Assembly: GCF_022815725.1 (NCBI RefSeq)
Contig: NZ_JALGRF010000003.1
Span: 62,001 to 126,000 of the forward strand
DNA from: Streptomyces sp. APSN-46.1
GTDB lineage: Bacteria; Actinomycetota; Actinomycetes; Streptomycetales; Streptomycetaceae
Length of the DNA stretch: 64,000 nt
Direction: 5' to 3'
The notes below the pieces were generated by a model that did no database searches, was not told where the DNA came from, and saw only the letters and a program-made list of their open reading frames with translations. The position numbers and the translations under genes were made by a program. Shown here piece after piece: positions 44,801-52,704 of this stretch; positions within the stretch are counted from its first letter, which is position 1; each line of letters opens with the position of its first letter.

Positions 44801-45325
44801 GTCCGGCTCGTCCGGCTCCTCCAGTTCGTTCAGTTCGTCCTGGAGGGCGACGGCGCGCGAAGCGTGCACCCGGACGGTGATGTGCGCGGGCGCGGTGGCG
44901 ACCAGACGCTGGAAGACCCATTCCAGATAGCGGCCGTAGAAGGCCCGGGTCGGGTACGAGTCGGGGCCCAGGGCGCGGGCTTCGGCCAGGGCGGTGTCGT
45001 CCGGCCCGCCGGTCAGGGCCTCGCTCCCCGAAAGCAGGCGCTGGGCCCACTCGTACAGGCTCGGCCCCTCCTCGATCGGGCCCGCCATGCTCACGCTGGC
45101 GTCGGTGAAGACGGTGACCTGGGAGGCCACCGTGTTCATCAGCAGGTGCCGGGACTGGCCGGTGCGCCAGACCGCGCCCGCGCCGGGCGCCGCGGGGTCG
45201 ACGACGTGAACGGTCAGCCGTTCGCATGACGGTGACTTCCGCTCCTGGGCGCACAGCCGCTCCAGTACGGACACACCGCGGGGCCCGGCCCCGATGATGG
45301 AGAGTTCCGAATGTCTGCTGTTCAC
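41813..45325 (-). CDS. fused CreE-like flavoprotein / CreD-like nitrosuccinate lyase
   Basis: 1170 residues in one uninterrupted frame from the GTG at 45325 (MNSRHSELSIIGAGPRG), GGAG eight bases upstream. Residues ~1-635 are an FAD/NAD(P)-binding (NAD_binding_9) enzyme: IIGAGPRGVSVLERL, HLLMNTVASQVTVFTDASV, VMRGMGLNFFDYMALF. This is the family of CreE/FzmM, which oxidise aspartate to nitrosuccinate. After a linker (about 640-665, AREGREGREG), residues ~670-1170 form an aspartase/fumarase-superfamily lyase closest to 3-carboxymuconate cycloisomerase-like proteins, with signature loop GASSAMPHKRNP (about 993), as in CreD/FzmL, which split nitrosuccinate to nitrite and fumarate. I therefore propose a one-chain Asp-to-HNO2 generator. 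The two activities are separate proteins in the systems I know. A 15-bp repeat lengthens the lyase part. Family placement is from memory, not a search. Confidence 0.72.
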   Translation of the reverse strand: MNSRHSELSIIGAGPRGVSVLERLCAQERKSPSCERLTVHVVDPAAPGAGAVWRTGQSRHLLMNTVASQVTVFTDASVSMAGPIEEGPSLYEWAQRLLSGSEALTGGPDDTALAEARALGPDSYPTRAFYGRYLEWVFQRLVATAPAHITVRVHASRAVALQDELNELEEPDEPDGRGAGQRGAQEVLLADGTRLTGLDAVVLAQGHVAAVPTRTEAELARFAAGHGLTYLPPANPADVDLEAIRPGQGVVMRGMGLNFFDYMALFTLGRGGSFVREGGRLVYRASGKEPRLYAGSRRGIPYHARGENEKGAHGRYFPRLLTAERARALRDRVRAGDRVFFGTDLWPLITKEVESVYYAALLTARGADGAGFADRYLHVAPGPEEERILAEAGVGPADRWTWELVERPYAQREFTDHSDYRGWLLEYLRADVVHARLGNVSGPVKAALDVLRDLRNEIRLAVDHGGLEGNSHRDELEGWYTPLNAFLSIGPPASRIEELIALIEAGIVEPTGPGMRVETVEDADGAGFVVGSAAFPEVRSRATALIEARLPEPDLSRTADPLLRRLLDTGQAAPYRISGECGTRYETGGLAVTERPYRLLDAEGRPHPRRFAYGVPTESVHWVTAAGIRPGVGSVTLEDSDAIAAAALSLPPAREGREGREGAAKWGIAPVDSGILSPVRAGTPAEASTSDQAWLQAMLDAEAALARAQAGLGTLPAEAAAAITAAARADRLDIRALAVASRETANPVVGLVAAFTEVVAATDPGAAEYVHRGSTSQDILDTGSMLVASRTLTGIIADLHRTADALARLAAEHRDTPQTGRTLALHAVPTTFGLKAAGWRHLVLDSADRLARVRDGLPVSLGGAAGTLAGYLEYAALGTAPAAPADAASANAAPDNAASDNAASANAASDNAASDNAASGNAASDHYVDRLTAAYARETGLAAPVLPWHSLRTPVADLGAALAHTAAALGKIALDVQVLSRTEIAEAAEPGPAGRGASSAMPHKRNPVLATLIRSAALQVPLLATVLTQSLTTEDERSAGAWHAEWLPLRECLRLTGGAAHTAVELAEGLKISPERMRANLALTGSRIVSERIAAVLAPRLGKVAAKQLLTRASARADRDGLALGDVLAGLPELNGVFTAPELAELLDPTQYTGAAGPLVDRSLRRGRTA
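42553..42680 (-). repeat. 15-bp tandem repeat encoding (D/G)NAAS units in lyase domain
   Basis: About eight units of GACGCCGCGTTGTCG and variants on the plus strand, encoding repeats of DNAAS/ANAAS (about residues 882-924 of the fused enzyme). The repeat keeps the frame and lies in a loop before HYVDRLTAAYARETG. Probably a variable, disordered insertion. Confidence 0.8.
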
Positions 45326-45368
45326 GTAGCGATCTCCGGGTGGCGTGGGACGGGTGTACGGATGCGTG

Positions 45369-45539
45369 CTAGACCTGGATCCCGTTCCACCCGATGTCAT
45401 TGGTGGTTGACGCCTGAACCGAATTCCACCCGATGTCGTCGGCACCGGCCGTGACGGCGATGGAGCCGCCGACGGCAAGGGTGAGAGCGGCACCGAGTGC
45501 ACCGTGCACCAAACGCGCACAGATCGACCGTATGAACAT
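45369..45539 (-). CDS. tiny secreted peptide with duplicated DIGWN motif
   Basis: 56 residues from the ATG at 45539, six bases after GGGGGG. Residues 1-33 are a signal-peptide-like stretch (MFIRSICARLVHGALGAALT and on, ending TAGA); the remaining 23 residues contain two near-identical halves, DIGWNSVQ and DIGWNGIQV, separated by ASTTN. It is just upstream of the fused enzyme on the same strand (43-bp gap) and divergent from the LuxR-type gene at 45839. I do not recognise the family. It could be an exported signalling peptide sensed by the neighbouring regulator, or a small surface peptide; the short reading frame alone is weak evidence but signal, repeat and ribosome-binding site agree. Confidence 0.55.
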   Translation of the reverse strand: MFIRSICARLVHGALGAALTLAVGGSIAVTAGADDIGWNSVQASTTNDIGWNGIQV

Positions 45540-45838
45540 AGAAGCCCCCCAAGGCATAGGTTTACATTCCGTTCCGTTCACTCAGCCGCCCGCCGCAACG
45601 GGCGGAGAGTAAACGCGACGTGAATTACCAAAAGCGGAATTTGCAGTCCCGCTTTGCGGCAAGGCCAGGGCGACCAGTGGCAGAACAGGAAGAACCCGGG
45701 GGCAGCCCCCGTGAAGTCCCTTTCCAGCCACGCCGCCGCGGCCGTACGATCCCGCTGTCGACCCTGTCACCGTTGGAGCGTTCAGGAATGATCACGGATA
45801 CTTCGGGTCAGTGCAATGCCACGAAACGGGGGATTCAA
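45540..45838. promoter_or_regulatory. divergent control region of the cluster
   Basis: 299 bp between the tiny peptide (minus) and LuxR-type gene (plus). Lower GC than its neighbours. Two dyads are visible: GTTTAC (45561) facing GTAAAC (45609) around the inner repeat CCGCCCG/CGGGCGG (about 45588-45608), and AAAGCGG facing CCGCTTT (about 45629-45653). These are candidate operators for the LuxR-type regulator. The ribosome-binding site GGGGGA precedes the regulator start by seven bases. No long gene fits here. Confidence 0.5.
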
Positions 45839-46759
45839 ATGGGACCAAAAAGCCACACAAGAGCCCTGCCGACCGATGTCTCCGATGCCGCGGACTATCC
45901 GGTTCATGTATCCCCGAGCGAGCCCGGCGACACCCCGGCGTCCAGCCACGGGGAGACCATGCTCCGCCTGGCCGAGACGCTCACCGAGCTGTCCCGCACC
46001 CTCACCGCCGAGGCCATGTCCCGTCCCGAGTCGGCCTGGCAGCCCTCACCGTCCGGGGAGCGTCCCGACCCCGGATTCGCATACGTTCACGGGCTGCCGG
46101 AGATCGGCGAGGCCATCCAGCGCGTCGTGGACGGGGCCAAGAAGGAGATCCTGACGGCCCAGCCGGACGGGCCGCGCCCCAGCGCCGTCCTGGACAAGGC
46201 GCTGGCCGGGGTGCGCGAGCAGATCAACGCGGGGGTGTTCATGCGCACCCTCTACCAGCACAGCACCCGGTTCGACGAGCCGACCAAGGACTACGTACGG
46301 ACCGTCGCCGGGTACGGCGGGCAGGTCCGGACGCTGGCGGAGTTCTTCGACCGCCTGATCATCGTCGATCGGCACACGGCCTTCATTCCGGCCAACGCCG
46401 ACCGCACCGTGGTGGTGCTCGTCACCGAGCCGGCCGTCGTGAAGTTCCTGACCGACATGTTCGAGCGGGCCTGGGACCGGGCCGAGCCCTACCCCTTCCT
46501 CCCCGTGCGGGCCGCCGACGCCGCCGCGGAAGTGATCCCGGACATGCGGGACGCGATATGCAAATTGCTCATCGAGGGTCGTTCCGACCGGGAGATCGCC
46601 CGTCGGCTCGGGCTCAGCCTGCGCTCGCTGCAGTCGCATATCGCTCGGCTCAAGGACGAGTACTCCGCGCAGCACCGGCTCCAGCTCGGCTACCTGATGG
46701 GGCGTGCCGAAGCGACCGGGAGCACCGGGAACGCCCCCGGCCCGAGCCGTCAGCCCTGA
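45839..46759 (+). CDS. LuxR-type (TrmB/GerE-like) transcriptional regulator
   Basis: 306 residues from the ATG at 45839; the longer frame upstream is rejected because only this start has a good site. A central TrmB/PLD-like sensing region (about 90-235: [53 protein letters not shown]) precedes a GerE helix-turn-helix (about 245-300: [35 protein letters not shown]). Such regulators are pathway-specific activators in many Streptomyces clusters. Divergent from the tiny DIGWN peptide and the biosynthetic operon, so it probably controls both. Confidence 0.82.
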   Translation: MGPKSHTRALPTDVSDAADYPVHVSPSEPGDTPASSHGETMLRLAETLTELSRTLTAEAMSRPESAWQPSPSGERPDPGFAYVHGLPEIGEAIQRVVDGAKKEILTAQPDGPRPSAVLDKALAGVREQINAGVFMRTLYQHSTRFDEPTKDYVRTVAGYGGQVRTLAEFFDRLIIVDRHTAFIPANADRTVVVLVTEPAVVKFLTDMFERAWDRAEPYPFLPVRAADAAAEVIPDMRDAICKLLIEGRSDREIARRLGLSLRSLQSHIARLKDEYSAQHRLQLGYLMGRAEATGSTGNAPGPSRQP

Positions 46760-47000
46760 ATCCCGCCCGCCAGAGCTCGCGCCGCCCGACACCGGGCGCG
46801 GCGCTTCGACGGAAGGCGGAGGCGAAGGCGAAGGCGGAAGGATCTTGCGGGCCGCGGACGCACCTCGTAGGGTTGACGCAGCGACGCCCCCGAGCCGTCA
46901 ATTCCTCGGATGCAGGCGCGCATTCCTCATACCCCCGCATGCGCCGCAGCGCGCGTCACCGGATTCCGGTTCCGCGCCCTTCGGTGTCGGAAGGTGCCGC

Positions 47001-48005
47001 ATGCCGCCCTTTTCCCTCTCCGCCAATGAGAACCCTTATCCGCCGCTGCCCTCGGTCCGGGAACTGATCCGGAATGAAAGCGGCCGGATCAACCGTTACC
47101 CCGACCGGTTCGTCACGGAACTGACCGGTGCGCTTTCCGAGCGCTTCTCGGTGCCTGCCGAGCACCTCGCCATCGGCGCCGGCTCGGTGGGCGTCACCGC
47201 GCACCTCCTGCATGCCGTCCTGGGCGAGGCGGGGGGTGAAGTGGTCTACGCGTGGCCCTCGTTCGAGGCGTACCCGCACCTCACGCACCTCTACGGCGGC
47301 ACCGCCGTGGAGGTGCCGCTGCGAGCGGACCACAGCCACGACCTGGACGCGATGGCCGGGGCGGTGACCGACCGGACCAGGCTGGTGATCGTCTGCAACC
47401 CCAACAACCCCACCAGTACCGTCGTCGATCACGCGGAACTGGAACGCTTCCTGGACCGGCTCCCCGGGCACGTGCTCGTCGTCCTGGACGAGGCGTACCG
47501 GGAGTTCGTCCGCGACGCACGGGCCGTCCCGGACGGCATCTCGCTCTACCGGGACCGCCCCCAGGTGATCGTGCTGCGCACCTTCTCCAAGGCGTACGGT
47601 CTGGCCGGCCTGCGGGTCGGCTTCGCGGTCTGCCACGAGGCGGTCGCGGCCCGCATACGGAAGTCGTCCGTCCCGTTCGGCGTCAGCTCCGTGGCGCAGA
47701 GCGCGGCCGTGGCCTCCCTGGAGGCGGAGGCCGAACTGCTGGAACGGGTCGAGGAACTGGTCAAGGAGCGCGAGCGCGTACAGGACGGGCTGCGCGGGGC
47801 CGGGCTCGGTGTCCCGTCCTCCCAGGCCAACTTCGTGTGGCTGCCGCTGGGCGCGGACACCGAGGACTTCGCGGCGGCCTGCGAGATCGCGGGAGTACGC
47901 GTCCGGGCCTTCCCCGGCGAGGGCGCCCGCGTCACCATAGGCGAGCCCGAGGCCAATGACATCGTGCTGCGCGTCGCCGCCCGCTTCGGCGGCGACGGGG
48001 CCTGA
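47001..48005 (+). CDS. HisC/Pat-type aromatic aminotransferase
   Basis: 334 residues from the ATG at 47001 ([19 protein letters not shown]), GGAAGG eight bases before. Fold-type I PLP enzyme: [27 protein letters not shown], and the PLP lysine in [15 protein letters not shown]. Nearest to histidinol-phosphate and phenylalanine aminotransferases (HisC/Pat). With aminodeoxychorismate synthase and PapC-like genes in the cluster, its likely job is 4-aminophenylpyruvate to 4-aminophenylalanine; phenylpyruvate transamination or histidine synthesis are alternatives. Slightly shorter than HisC. Confidence 0.82.
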   Translation: MPPFSLSANENPYPPLPSVRELIRNESGRINRYPDRFVTELTGALSERFSVPAEHLAIGAGSVGVTAHLLHAVLGEAGGEVVYAWPSFEAYPHLTHLYGGTAVEVPLRADHSHDLDAMAGAVTDRTRLVIVCNPNNPTSTVVDHAELERFLDRLPGHVLVVLDEAYREFVRDARAVPDGISLYRDRPQVIVLRTFSKAYGLAGLRVGFAVCHEAVAARIRKSSVPFGVSSVAQSAAVASLEAEAELLERVEELVKERERVQDGLRGAGLGVPSSQANFVWLPLGADTEDFAAACEIAGVRVRAFPGEGARVTIGEPEANDIVLRVAARFGGDGA

Positions 48006-48032
48006 CGCCGTTCCCGCTGAACCTCTCGGATT

Positions 48033-48062
48033 CTGGCCCCGGCTCGATGGAGCCGGGGCCAG
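48033..48062. terminator. bidirectional terminator
   Basis: Perfect 13-bp stem CTGGCCCCGGCTC / GAGCCGGGGCCAG with a GATG loop, between the convergent aminotransferase (stop 48005) and methyltransferase (stop 48088) genes. Confidence 0.88.
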
Positions 48063-48087
48063 TCCGTTGTCACACAGCCGGTCCGTG

Positions 48088-48765
48088 TCACACCGTGGGC
48101 TTCATGGCCATCAGAAGGTACTCGTGCGAGCGGTTCGACAGCATCGGGTCGTCGCCGCTCGCCGGCCGCTCGTAGAGGTGGATGCGCTCGTCGCCCAGCG
48201 TCAGATGACGGCCGAGCACGCGCGAGGCGTCCCAGGCGAGCGGCACGAAGGAATCCGCCACCCGGCGGTTCTGGACGGCGATCACCGCGTACGCGCCCGG
48301 CCGCATCACGTCGGCGATGGCCGCGAAGGTCTCGTCGAGAGCGGTCAGGTAGTCGTCGTAGTCGCGCAGCGCGTACATCTGGCCCGTCCCCGCGGCCTCG
48401 ACGTCCAGATTGGTGCCGAAGTAGGGGAGGTCGCACAGGACCAGGTCCACCGAGCCGGGATCCAGCGGCGGCTTGCGGGCGTCCCCGCACAGCATCCGCT
48501 GCCCGGGGTAGGACTCGACCCGCTGACGGGCCTCCTCCGCGCGGGACTCGTTGATCTCCAGCCCGACCCCCCGCCGGCCCTCGGCCGCGCACGCCACCAG
48601 GGTCGTTCCCCATCCGGCGAAGGGGTCGAACACCAGGTCACCGGGCTTGCTCAGCTCGGCGATCAGCGGCCGCAACTGACTGACCAGACCGCTCTGCCCG
48701 GCCGCCTCGGCGAGGGCGTACTCCGGGTCCTCGTCCCCCAGCACCAGCCAACTGGAAACCCCCAT
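48088..48765 (-). CDS. N4/N6-type amino-methyltransferase (DNA-methylase-like)
   Basis: 225 residues from the ATG at 48765 (MGVSSWLVLGDEDPEYALAE). SAM motif I is FDPFAGWGTTLVAC, followed by the acidic GVGLEINESRAEEA, and motif IV is LVLCDLPYFGTN (the DPPY/SPPY position of exocyclic-amine methylases). It lacks a target-recognition domain and has no restriction partner. In this setting a small-molecule N-methyltransferase is plausible, for example on an aromatic amine; PapM of pristinamycin methylates the 4-amino group of 4-aminophenylalanine. Alternatively it may modify tRNA or DNA. 107 bp downstream of the MFS gene on the same strand, so possibly last in that operon. Confidence 0.65.
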   Translation of the reverse strand: MGVSSWLVLGDEDPEYALAEAAGQSGLVSQLRPLIAELSKPGDLVFDPFAGWGTTLVACAAEGRRGVGLEINESRAEEARQRVESYPGQRMLCGDARKPPLDPGSVDLVLCDLPYFGTNLDVEAAGTGQMYALRDYDDYLTALDETFAAIADVMRPGAYAVIAVQNRRVADSFVPLAWDASRVLGRHLTLGDERIHLYERPASGDDPMLSNRSHEYLLMAMKPTV

Positions 48766-48872
48766 CGGGATCACGCAACCTTTCTGCGATGCGCCGCCGC
48801 CGGCACGGTGCCGGGGCGGCCTTCGAACGGGACACATCTCAAGGGCCGTCGTCCGTTCAGGATCGGCATGTT

Positions 48873-50123
48873 TCAGGAACCGGCCCGTTCGGGCACCTCG
48901 GCCGGCTCGGCCTTCGGCCGCGGATGCACCGCCGCCTCCGGAAGGCGCTGCTCCAGGCGGAGCACGCCCAGCGCGGAACCGGCCACGCCGACCGCGAGCA
49001 GCAGCCACATGCCGATCGCGGACACGGACAGCAGGGCGGTCAGCACCGCCGGAGCGAGTGCGATCGGGACCGCCCAGGAGAGCTGGTAGACCGCCAGATG
49101 ACGGCCGCGGGTCTCCTCCGGTGCCGCGTGCGCCACCAGGGCCGACGCCGTGGCTCCGTGGAGCAGCTCCCCCACGGTGAAGGCCAGCGTGGCGGCGAAG
49201 ACTCCGACGATCACGGCGGTTCCGCCCGGGAAGGCGCCCAGCACCGCGAACGAGCCGAAGGAGGCGGCGAAGACCGCCGTGCCCAGCGCCATGGCCCGCG
49301 TCCTGCGGTACGCGGCGAGTTTCCGGGTGACCGGAATCTGCAGGAGCGCGATGCCCACCGTGTTCACCGCGTACAGGACACCCACCAGGGAGTTCGACGC
49401 GCCCAGTTCCTGGGTGAGGTACACCGGGAGGCTCACCGAAAGCACCATGTACCCGAAGGCGGTCGGCACGTTCAGCAGTGACAGGGTCAGGAACGGGCGG
49501 TTGCGCGCCACCAGCCGGTAGCCGCCCTTGCGGGAGACCCGGCCGCCGGCCGGCGGGGCCGCCCGGTCGGTGGGAATCGTCCGGATGAGCGCGGCGGCCA
49601 CCACGTACCCGACGGCCACGGAGACCACGATCAGGTGGTAGGCGGAGTCGCTGCCCAGCGCCAGCGCCGCACCCGCGAGCAGTCCGCCCACGCCCATGCC
49701 GGCGTTGCGCAGGCTGCGCTGCGCGGCGAGCAGCTTGTCCCGGTCGGTGCCGTGCACGATCTCGGCCACGAAGGACTGGATGGCCGGCGGGAAGGACATG
49801 TCCCCCAGCGCGACGGGCAGCACCACGAGGAACATGATCACCCCGTTGTCCACGAACGGGTAGGCGCAGAACCCGGCGGCGCGCAGCACGTACCCCCCGA
49901 CGACGACGGTGCGGGCGCCGAACCGGTCGATGAGCACCCCGGCGACCGGGTTGCTCACCAGGCCGACCACCGCGGCGGAGGTCATGATGACGCCGATCTG
50001 GGTGATCGGCAGCCCGGTGACGTAGTGGAAGTACAGCAGGGACAGCGGGAGGTACATGCCGCTGCCGGTGGCGTCGACCACCATCCCGGCCATGTACCTG
50101 ACCTGGCTCGACGGCTTCTTCAC
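48873..50123 (-). CDS. MFS transporter, cluster copy 1
   Basis: 416 residues from the GTG that overlaps the stop of the ATP-grasp gene upstream. Twelve hydrophobic segments; the family loop between helices 2 and 3 is PVAGVLIDRFGARTVVVGG, and RSLRNAGMGVGGLLAG recurs in the second MFS protein of the cluster (as RTVRNAGFSLGALLA). Drug:proton antiporter type, so probably exports the product or gives self-resistance. Confidence 0.82.
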   Translation of the reverse strand: MKKPSSQVRYMAGMVVDATGSGMYLPLSLLYFHYVTGLPITQIGVIMTSAAVVGLVSNPVAGVLIDRFGARTVVVGGYVLRAAGFCAYPFVDNGVIMFLVVLPVALGDMSFPPAIQSFVAEIVHGTDRDKLLAAQRSLRNAGMGVGGLLAGAALALGSDSAYHLIVVSVAVGYVVAAALIRTIPTDRAAPPAGGRVSRKGGYRLVARNRPFLTLSLLNVPTAFGYMVLSVSLPVYLTQELGASNSLVGVLYAVNTVGIALLQIPVTRKLAAYRRTRAMALGTAVFAASFGSFAVLGAFPGGTAVIVGVFAATLAFTVGELLHGATASALVAHAAPEETRGRHLAVYQLSWAVPIALAPAVLTALLSVSAIGMWLLLAVGVAGSALGVLRLEQRLPEAAVHPRPKAEPAEVPERAGS

Positions 50124-51409
50124 GGTGCCCCCACGATCTCCGTCTGGGCCTGTACGCGCGCGCCGAGTTCGCGCAGCCTGCGCTCGCACTCGACCCGGGT
50201 GGGGGCCGAGGCCACCGCCGCGGTCAGGAAGTCCGACGATCCCGAGGCGGGGGCGATCACCTGGCCCGGCTCGGCGAAGACCCAGAAGCCCTCCACCCAG
50301 GAGTCCTCCGGCACCGCGGGCACCGCGCGCACCAGCCCCGGCCGCTTCATCGTCAGCACCTGGCCGGACATGCAGCGCGGCCGCAGCGGAGCCCCGTCGC
50401 CCGGAGCCCCGTCGCCCGCGCCGTCCTCGAATTCGGGAAGCGGCAGACCCGCTTGCACGCGGGTCGCGTACTCCCCGAGGTTGGTGCCGAACAGCGTCCC
50501 GAACACCTCGCGGATCTTCGCACCGCCCGGTCGGCAGGCGATCTCGCACAGGACGAGCCGCCCGTCCGGGGTGTGGAAGACCTCCGCGTGGAACGCGTGG
50601 TCGCGAAGCCGGGAGCCCTGCGGCTTCAGCGCCGCCAGCACCTGGTCGGCCAGCTCCAGCAGCCGAGGGGTCAGCGGGTCGTCCGTATCCAGCGTCAGGT
50701 CCACGCGCGGTCCCGGATCGGCCGCGAACGAGGACAGCTCGTACTGGTACTGGGAGGGCCAGGCCGCCACGGTCCGGCCGTCGACCACCAGCCCGTCGAC
50801 GTGGCACATCCGGCCGGGAACGAACGCCTCCAGCAGTACGTCGTCACGCGGCGGTCCCGCGAACTCGCTCTCTACGCAGCGCTCCAGTTCGCCCTCGTCC
50901 CGGAGAATGCGCAGTCCGACGGAGTTGAACCCGGCCCGCTCCTTGAACACCAGCGGGAACCCGTGCCGGCCGGCGAACTCGCGCGCTTCGTCGGCGGTCC
51001 GCACCACGATGCCCGGGGCGACCTCGATGCCGGCCCGCCGCGCGAGCTCCTTCATCAGGGCCTTGTCCCGGAACGGCTGGACGTCCGCGGTCCATGCCCC
51101 GTCGAGGCCGAGGCGTTCACGGAGCTCGGCGGCCCGGGCCACGTCCGCCTCGTGATGGGCGACGACGTGGGTGGTGCCGAACTCCTTCGCCAGCTCCAGC
51201 GCCCGGGTGATGACCGCCTCGTCGTCGAAGTCGTCGAATATCTCCAGACGGGTGAACCCGAGCGCGCCCTCGCCGCCCTCGGGCACTTCCTCGCCGAACA
51301 GTTCGAGCTTGTCGCGGGCCGCGAGGACGACCACCTCGTCGCAGCCGCTCAGCCACTCCAGATAGGGGAACGGCTCGAACGGGTTGCGGTGCAGGATGAG
51401 GACGCTCAT
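50120..51409 (-). CDS. ATP-grasp ligase 1
   Basis: 429 residues. N-terminal Rossmann-like domain (MSVLILHRNPFEPFPYLEWL), then the ATP-grasp core: LMKELARRAGIEVAPG, GFPLVFKERAGFNSVG (ATP lysine), LLEAFVPGRMCHVDGLVV, and the metal-binding end HAFHAEVFHTPDGRLVLCEIACRPGG (Glu and Asn/Arg positions). Carboxylate-amine ligases of this fold make amide or peptide bonds via an acyl phosphate. Acceptor and donor cannot be read. Overlaps neighbours on both sides (ATGA, GTGA), so it is tightly coupled. Confidence 0.85.
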   Translation of the reverse strand: MSVLILHRNPFEPFPYLEWLSGCDEVVVLAARDKLELFGEEVPEGGEGALGFTRLEIFDDFDDEAVITRALELAKEFGTTHVVAHHEADVARAAELRERLGLDGAWTADVQPFRDKALMKELARRAGIEVAPGIVVRTADEAREFAGRHGFPLVFKERAGFNSVGLRILRDEGELERCVESEFAGPPRDDVLLEAFVPGRMCHVDGLVVDGRTVAAWPSQYQYELSSFAADPGPRVDLTLDTDDPLTPRLLELADQVLAALKPQGSRLRDHAFHAEVFHTPDGRLVLCEIACRPGGAKIREVFGTLFGTNLGEYATRVQAGLPLPEFEDGAGDGAPGDGAPLRPRCMSGQVLTMKRPGLVRAVPAVPEDSWVEGFWVFAEPGQVIAPASGSSDFLTAAVASAPTRVECERRLRELGARVQAQTEIVGAP

Positions 51410-52704
51410 GCGGACTCCACCGTGTGCTCCGTCACCTGGGCGACGTCGGCCAGGCCGGCCCGGCCGTCGGCGCCCAGCACCCGCACCCTGATCGAGTCGC
51501 GGATGACCTCCGCCCCCCGCCGGACGGCCGCCGTGGTGTCGGGGCCGGCCACGGCCACCAGGCCGAGCCGGTCCCAGTTGTCCCGGACGGGGCGGACGGC
51601 GTCACCGGGCTTGGCGCTGATCCGTACGTCGATCACACCCTCCTGGCGCAGCGCCTCCGCCACGCCCTCGACCGACTCCACGGTTCCGGGCTCCCCCACC
51701 AGGACCCGCACACTGGCACCGGCGTGCGCCACCGGCCGGTCGGGCAGTTCCTCGACCAGCCGGAACGGCCACCCGAGGGCGAGGGTCATCATGTCGATGC
51801 CGTACGCGCTCCGGACGAGCTCCGGAATGGCGTCACCGGCGACCCGGTTGTGGCTCTCGATCACCTTCGGGCCTTCCTTGCCGATCCGGATCTCGGTGTG
51901 GGAGACGCCGTCCCGGTAGCCGATCTGATCGAGGAAGCGGGCCACGCTCTCCCGTACCTGCTCCTCCGCACCGGACGGCAGCCGGGCGGGCACCGCGTGA
52001 CCCAGTTCGGCGCAGTGGGCGGGGTCGGTGAACTTCTCGGTGATCGCCGCGACGACATGGCGGCCCGCGAAGCTGAAGGACTCCACGCTGTACTCCGGGC
52101 CGTCCAGGTACTCCTCCATGAGGAAGTCCCGGAGGATGAAGAGCGTCGAGACCCGGTCGGTCCGCGTGCCGGACAGCCGCCGCACCTCGTCCCACACCCC
52201 CTCGATGTCCGAAGGGCCGTCGACCCGGCGCACCCCGATGCTCGCGGTGGCGTCGGTCGGCTTGACGATGAACGGGTAGCCGTGGCGGCTGCCGAACGCG
52301 TCCAGGTCCTCCCGGTCGCGCAGCGGCGCGGACCGGACCGCGTCGGGATCCAGCGCGGCGAAGTGACGGCGCATCACCCCCTTGTCGCGGAACCTGAGGG
52401 CGACCTCGTGGCCGGTGCCGCCGAGACCGAACAGGTCGTTGATGGACGCGGCCCCCTCCAGTCCCGGCTCGGTCAGCGAGAGCGCGGCGGCGAACCCGGG
52501 CGCTTCGTGCAGTTCGCGGGCGATGGGCTCCACCAGGTCCCACCGCGTGAAGTCCACGACCCGGACGAGATCGACGAGGCTCTCCTGCTCCGGGGTGATC
52601 TTGGTGGGGTGCTGGAGCAGCAGGACGTGCAGGCCAAGCGCCTTGGCCTTGATGAGGGTTTCGTCGGTGGCGCCGACGAGCAACAGTGTGCGCTCGGGGT
52701 TCAT
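51406..52704 (-). CDS. ATP-grasp ligase 2
   Basis: 432 residues from the ATG at 52704 (MNPERTLLLVGATDETLIKA). ATP-grasp domain: DKGVMRRHFAALDPDAVRS, GYPFIVKPTDATASIGVRRV, FLMEEYLDGPEYSVESFSF and the metal site GVSHTEIRIGKEGPKVIESHNRVAGD. A C-terminal domain of about 100 residues (GTVESVEGVAEALRQEGVID) is shared with ligases 3 and the tandem protein, which therefore look like duplicated descendants. Presumed amide-bond former. Four-base overlaps at both ends. Confidence 0.85.
   Translation of the reverse strand: MNPERTLLLVGATDETLIKAKALGLHVLLLQHPTKITPEQESLVDLVRVVDFTRWDLVEPIARELHEAPGFAAALSLTEPGLEGAASINDLFGLGGTGHEVALRFRDKGVMRRHFAALDPDAVRSAPLRDREDLDAFGSRHGYPFIVKPTDATASIGVRRVDGPSDIEGVWDEVRRLSGTRTDRVSTLFILRDFLMEEYLDGPEYSVESFSFAGRHVVAAITEKFTDPAHCAELGHAVPARLPSGAEEQVRESVARFLDQIGYRDGVSHTEIRIGKEGPKVIESHNRVAGDAIPELVRSAYGIDMMTLALGWPFRLVEELPDRPVAHAGASVRVLVGEPGTVESVEGVAEALRQEGVIDVRISAKPGDAVRPVRDNWDRLGLVAVAGPDTTAAVRRGAEVIRDSIRVRVLGADGRAGLADVAQVTEHTVESA

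Noticed and set aside
41813..45325. Two separate genes (monooxygenase and adenylosuccinate-type lyase) joined by an assembly artefact
   Set aside because: The frame is continuous, the linker has normal codon use, and no ribosome-binding site or start is evident at the domain boundary; only one gene call is supported, though read mapping would settle it.
45620..45838. Upstream extension of the LuxR-type gene to 45620
   Set aside because: No ribosome-binding site and unusual composition; the ATG at 45839 has GGGGGA at the right distance.
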